Shown here piece after piece: positions 62,001 to 64,000 of a stretch of DNA of 64,000 nucleotides. The stretch covers positions 62,001 to 126,000 of the forward strand of contig BDIU01000124.1 in assembly GCA_002118135.1 (NCBI GenBank). The letters are read 5' to 3'. The stretch is from Trebouxia sp. TZW2008 (lineage: Eukaryota > Chlorophyta > Trebouxiophyceae > Trebouxiales > Trebouxiaceae). The notes below the pieces were generated by a model that made no database searches, was not told where the DNA came from, and saw only the letters and a list, made by a program, of their open reading frames with translations. Positions within the stretch are counted from its first letter, which is position 1. Each line of letters begins with the position of its first letter. Both the position numbers and the translations under genes were made by a program.

Positions 62001-62707
62001 CGATGATCAGATTGCACGACTGAGCTGCTAGGAGCATCCTGACCGCTATTGCTCACTCTCAAAGTGCTGCTTGCTCCAGCCTGTGAGCCACAACGCAGTG
62101 AGTTGGGACAGAGCACAGCGGCAACAACGCTGTTACAGACTGCCTCTGCTTCCAAAAACACTGACAGAACCCCTACCACTTGCTGATTGAAGAATGCTGA
62201 TGCGTAAAAGCACAATTACACTTGAATGCTACTGGCAGGAACACAGCTTCTTTATGATGACAAGAACCTTCTGAGCATGAGGTCGTGTGTTCAATATCGA
62301 CAGAATTGATTGTTGCCAACTGGATTGCTGCCTGGCTTTACAGTGTGCATGACGCTGTTATGCTGGGCAAAGGGCAATGCAGTCAGCTCACCGGTGTCCT
62401 GGGTCTGGATCTTGGAGTGCTGAGAGAGACTGACTTGCCAAGCGGCGGGGTGCCCTTGACAGACCTTGGAGTCAGGCCACCACTGGTGCTCGCCCTGAGG
62501 TTGTTCACTTGCCTCAAGACGCTGCAAGGCACAGTCGTGACTCACAAGGTGTTGATGAAAGATCCATCGGAGGGTAGAACAGCAATACCAGGACGACAGC
62601 ATGGCCAGCGATGGCTGCATTGCCCCTGCAAAGAGGTCCTGCTAGAGCTACAGTGCTTGCCTGGGAGGTGTGAGTGACTGCTGAGAAGTCTCAGCGGCTT
62701 CACTCAT
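56080..62707 (-). CDS. Long coiled-coil protein, family unknown
   Basis: Read on the minus strand. Exon 1 (62707-62661, MSEAAETSQQSLTPP) joins through a GC donor (CCCAG|GCAAGC) to 62521-62392 (VNNLRASTSGGLTPRSVKGT), then 61932-61795 (FELNNLRNELRAKQREHAQT) and 61340-61241 (LTKDKALAKGADDLARQHER), all in phase. Further exons, with borders not all resolved, carry heptad-rich sequence: TKELKLSQEAHSKAQSSAEA near 60150, SLEAEVRSLKGENAALSKDN near 59260, LDLNRQLSEAKDREGTLLAV near 57760, ERCKELETEAVVLTDELTRT near 57000 and ESERLREKVKHVERNLQASH near 56120. The N-terminus has several TP/SP sites, as in cell-cycle-regulated centrosomal or Golgi proteins, but no family is recognised. The C-terminus is unknown. 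Five ghost arrays lie in its introns. Confidence 0.6.
56734..56757. repeat. (ATCA)n microsatellite
   Basis: About six copies of ATCA within an intron or the 3' part of the coiled-coil gene. The plus-strand frame just before it (56547-56733) looks unusually protein-like and could be mobile-element debris. Confidence 0.8.
57010..57385 (-). repeat. Ghost copies of the coiled-coil exon at about 56880-57047
   Basis: The intact exon start (CAAGAAAGGTGTAAGGAGCT, LETEAVVLTDELTR) recurs at about 57170-57235 and 57318-57380. Both ghosts lie 5' of the intact exon in gene orientation. Confidence 0.75.
57640..58330 (-). repeat. Four copies of a coiled-coil exon, one intact
   Basis: The intact exon at about 57640-57822 (LDLNRQLSEAKDREGTLLAV) recurs, with decay, at about 57870-57985, 58050-58145 and 58215-58295. 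All ghosts are 5' in gene orientation. Confidence 0.8.
58838..58861. repeat. GATAA-type microsatellite
   Basis: Short run of AAGAT/GATAA units in an intron of the coiled-coil gene. Confidence 0.7.
59010..59800 (-). repeat. Ghost copies on both sides of a coiled-coil exon
   Basis: The intact exon is at about 59141-59322. Acceptor-side copies (KFSAQVASLEAEVRSLKGEN-like) lie at about 59370-59450, 59615-59690 and 59740-59795. A donor-side copy (EVEQVCQTELHSKV) lies at about 59005-59060. The polarity matches the rule seen in the other genes. Confidence 0.75.
60085..60900 (-). repeat. Array of about six copies of a coiled-coil exon
   Basis: The intact copy near 60091-60262 codes AEAVAVATKELKLSQEAHSK. 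Copies follow at about 60285-60365, 60400-60450, 60490-60585, 60615-60700 and, as short remnants (CACAGCCTCTGCAATTGTG), at about 60740, 60800 and 60870. All are 5' of the intact exon in gene orientation. Confidence 0.82.
61990..62085 (-). repeat. Ghost copy of the coiled-coil exon at 61932
   Basis: AGASSTLRVSNSGQDAPSSS recurs 140-150 bp upstream (gene sense) of the intact AGASSSLRLSSSGQDAPGSS. The ghost then loses the FELNNLRNE part. Confidence 0.85.
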
Positions 62708-63733
62708 GCTGTGGAGATTTGATGAGAAGTCGCTGACTCGAGGGATGCTTCCGAGGCTCGCTGCACGGCAAGCAGACGTTGTGGCTTGCCTACTGCGCTT
62801 CCTCGGCTCGAGTGCAGAAAGCGGATGTTAACATCCAACTGGCAGCAGCATCTGAGCAGGCAAGCTGCTGCGGAACAGATGCAGCAATCGAAATACATAG
62901 ACGGGTTTGCGCCTGCACTATTGACCGGACAGCGTCTTCGGCCGGCTTGTGGGCGTCCAAGATCTCGATGAGACTTTCTGCCTCGTCGCGGACAACACAG
63001 CCCGCTCACGCTCCAGCACTGCAGTGCCGCACCTTGGCAGTTGTTCTGAACATGCAGCTACCTCAGCAGCGACTCACACGCACCAGATCTCAGGCAGCGA
63101 GAGACAGAGAGATGCTCAGGTTCGAACTCAGCTGAAAATGTTTCGACAGTTTGCACGCTCTGGGGATTTGTGCTTGGGGACGCCATATCTGAGCCCATAA
63201 TTTTCACAATGAGCAGAAGCGAATTGTGTACCAAATTGAGTACATCGAGCAAGATGTACATCAGGCACTCTGCAATTGATGTGCCTCAAGATTTGGGATC
63301 ATACATGATAGCAGCATCACACTGCCAGACTGACTGCCAGACTAACAGATTGCCATTGCCTGCACGATGTTGACTGTCATCATGCGGATTAATATTAGAC
63401 CTCCACTGATCAAATCTGCGCAGAGCAGCTTGATGATTGCTTGCTCCAGTGCAAGTTAAACACTGGATTCCAAATTAGTTTCAAGAAGCATTTGCCAAAT
63501 CCTCAACACCTCAACCTCGAGGTCACGGCCACCCTCAGTCAATCAAATAGTTGCGAATCTACGTGCTCTGCCTCAGCCTTCATACAGGTTCTGTAGTTTA
63601 TGACAAACCGAATACAGTCAGCAAAACAGCATCAGACACAACCACCTCTAGTAGCTAAAGCAGCTGTCACTGCAAGTAAAACAACACAATCTGATTCATT
63701 CATATGCACACGCTGCGCATAATAGCTCTCCTT
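62708..63733. other. Upstream region of the coiled-coil gene
   Basis: No supported gene. A minus-strand frame near 62800-62985 (AESLIEILDAHKPAEDAVRS) looks protein-like but ends in a stop and has no ATG; it could be an untranslated or unrelated exon. Confidence 0.35.
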
Positions 63734-63907
63734 CTCAAAATTGGACCCTGAGCAGCTCTACTGCGAACAGGGTAGCTCTCAGGATGATACATGCCCGGTC
63801 CTCAAATGGCGCATTTGCCAGCCATGAGTGAAAAGTTTGCAACGGGCTCAAGTAGCGTGTGTGCTGCTGATGGGCAATAACCAATCTGCGGAACAATGTT
63901 GCCCGAG
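63734..63907 (-). CDS. Possible terminal exon of a minus-strand gene extending beyond the window
   Basis: One frame reads RYLSPLQTFHSWLANAPFED and ATLFAVELLRVQF to a TGA at 63734. A competing frame from a clean GTGCTGCAG acceptor at 63933 reads GFLVIKIISSGNIVPQIGY and stops at 63818. Both are protein-like and I cannot choose between them or name a family. Confidence 0.3.
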
Positions 63908-64000
63908 CTGATGATCTTGATCACCAGGAAGCCTGCAGCACAGATACAAGACATCAGTTTTGCTGCACTGGACTCCAACACAATTTTACTGAAGCAGCAG

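Overview
This is a nuclear contig of an intron-rich eukaryote, most likely a chlorophyte green alga. The encoded set mixes plastid-type proteins (a DUF4336 protein, coproporphyrinogen III oxidase with an N-terminal extension, a protein with a thylakoid-lumen-type leader) with general eukaryotic proteins (ALIX, MATH-BTB, RAE1, tubulin cofactor D, CDT2, WDR5, a Kip-type CDK inhibitor). Introns usually end in TGCAG, and AATAAA occurs downstream of several genes. The taxon cannot be fixed further from sequence alone. I assigned exons by eye, by matching splice phase and protein family.

Layout. 201-1920 (+): 3' end of ALIX/BRO1. 2575-5260 (+): predicted thylakoid-lumen protein. 5876-6959 (+): weak hypothetical gene. 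8773-6982 (-): MATH-BTB protein. 9393-13376 (+): coproporphyrinogen III oxidase, 7 exons, fully resolved. 14770-15831 (+): RAE1, one exon. 27551-16256 (-): tubulin-folding cofactor D, convergent with RAE1. 28268-34007 (+): DUF4336 protein, 8 exons, divergent from TBCD. 34943-37012 (+): BTB/POZ protein. About 38000-48444 (+): CDT2/DTL with a C-terminal PIP box. 49052-52727 (+): WDR5, 6 exons. 53787-54329 (+): two-exon Kip/KRP-type CDK inhibitor. 62707 to about 56080 (-): long coiled-coil protein. 63907-63734 (-): possible end of another gene.

The striking feature is inside the genes. Introns of most large genes hold tandem, diverged, non-functional copies of neighbouring exon edges ('ghost exons'), in 2 to about 10 copies at periods of roughly 70-190 bp. 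They follow one polarity rule. Copies of an exon's acceptor side lie 5' of the intact exon, and copies of its donor side lie 3' of it, in genes on both strands. This is what repeated short tandem duplication across exon-intron borders would leave, and it suggests a way for introns to grow while the reading frame survives. Four introns also use GC donors, two of them beside duplicated donor copies. RAE1 and the CDK inhibitor lack ghosts.

Several products are cell-cycle or chromatin factors (CDT2, KRP, WDR5, RAE1, TBCD). I see no operon-like logic; adjacency in such a genome need not mean co-function.
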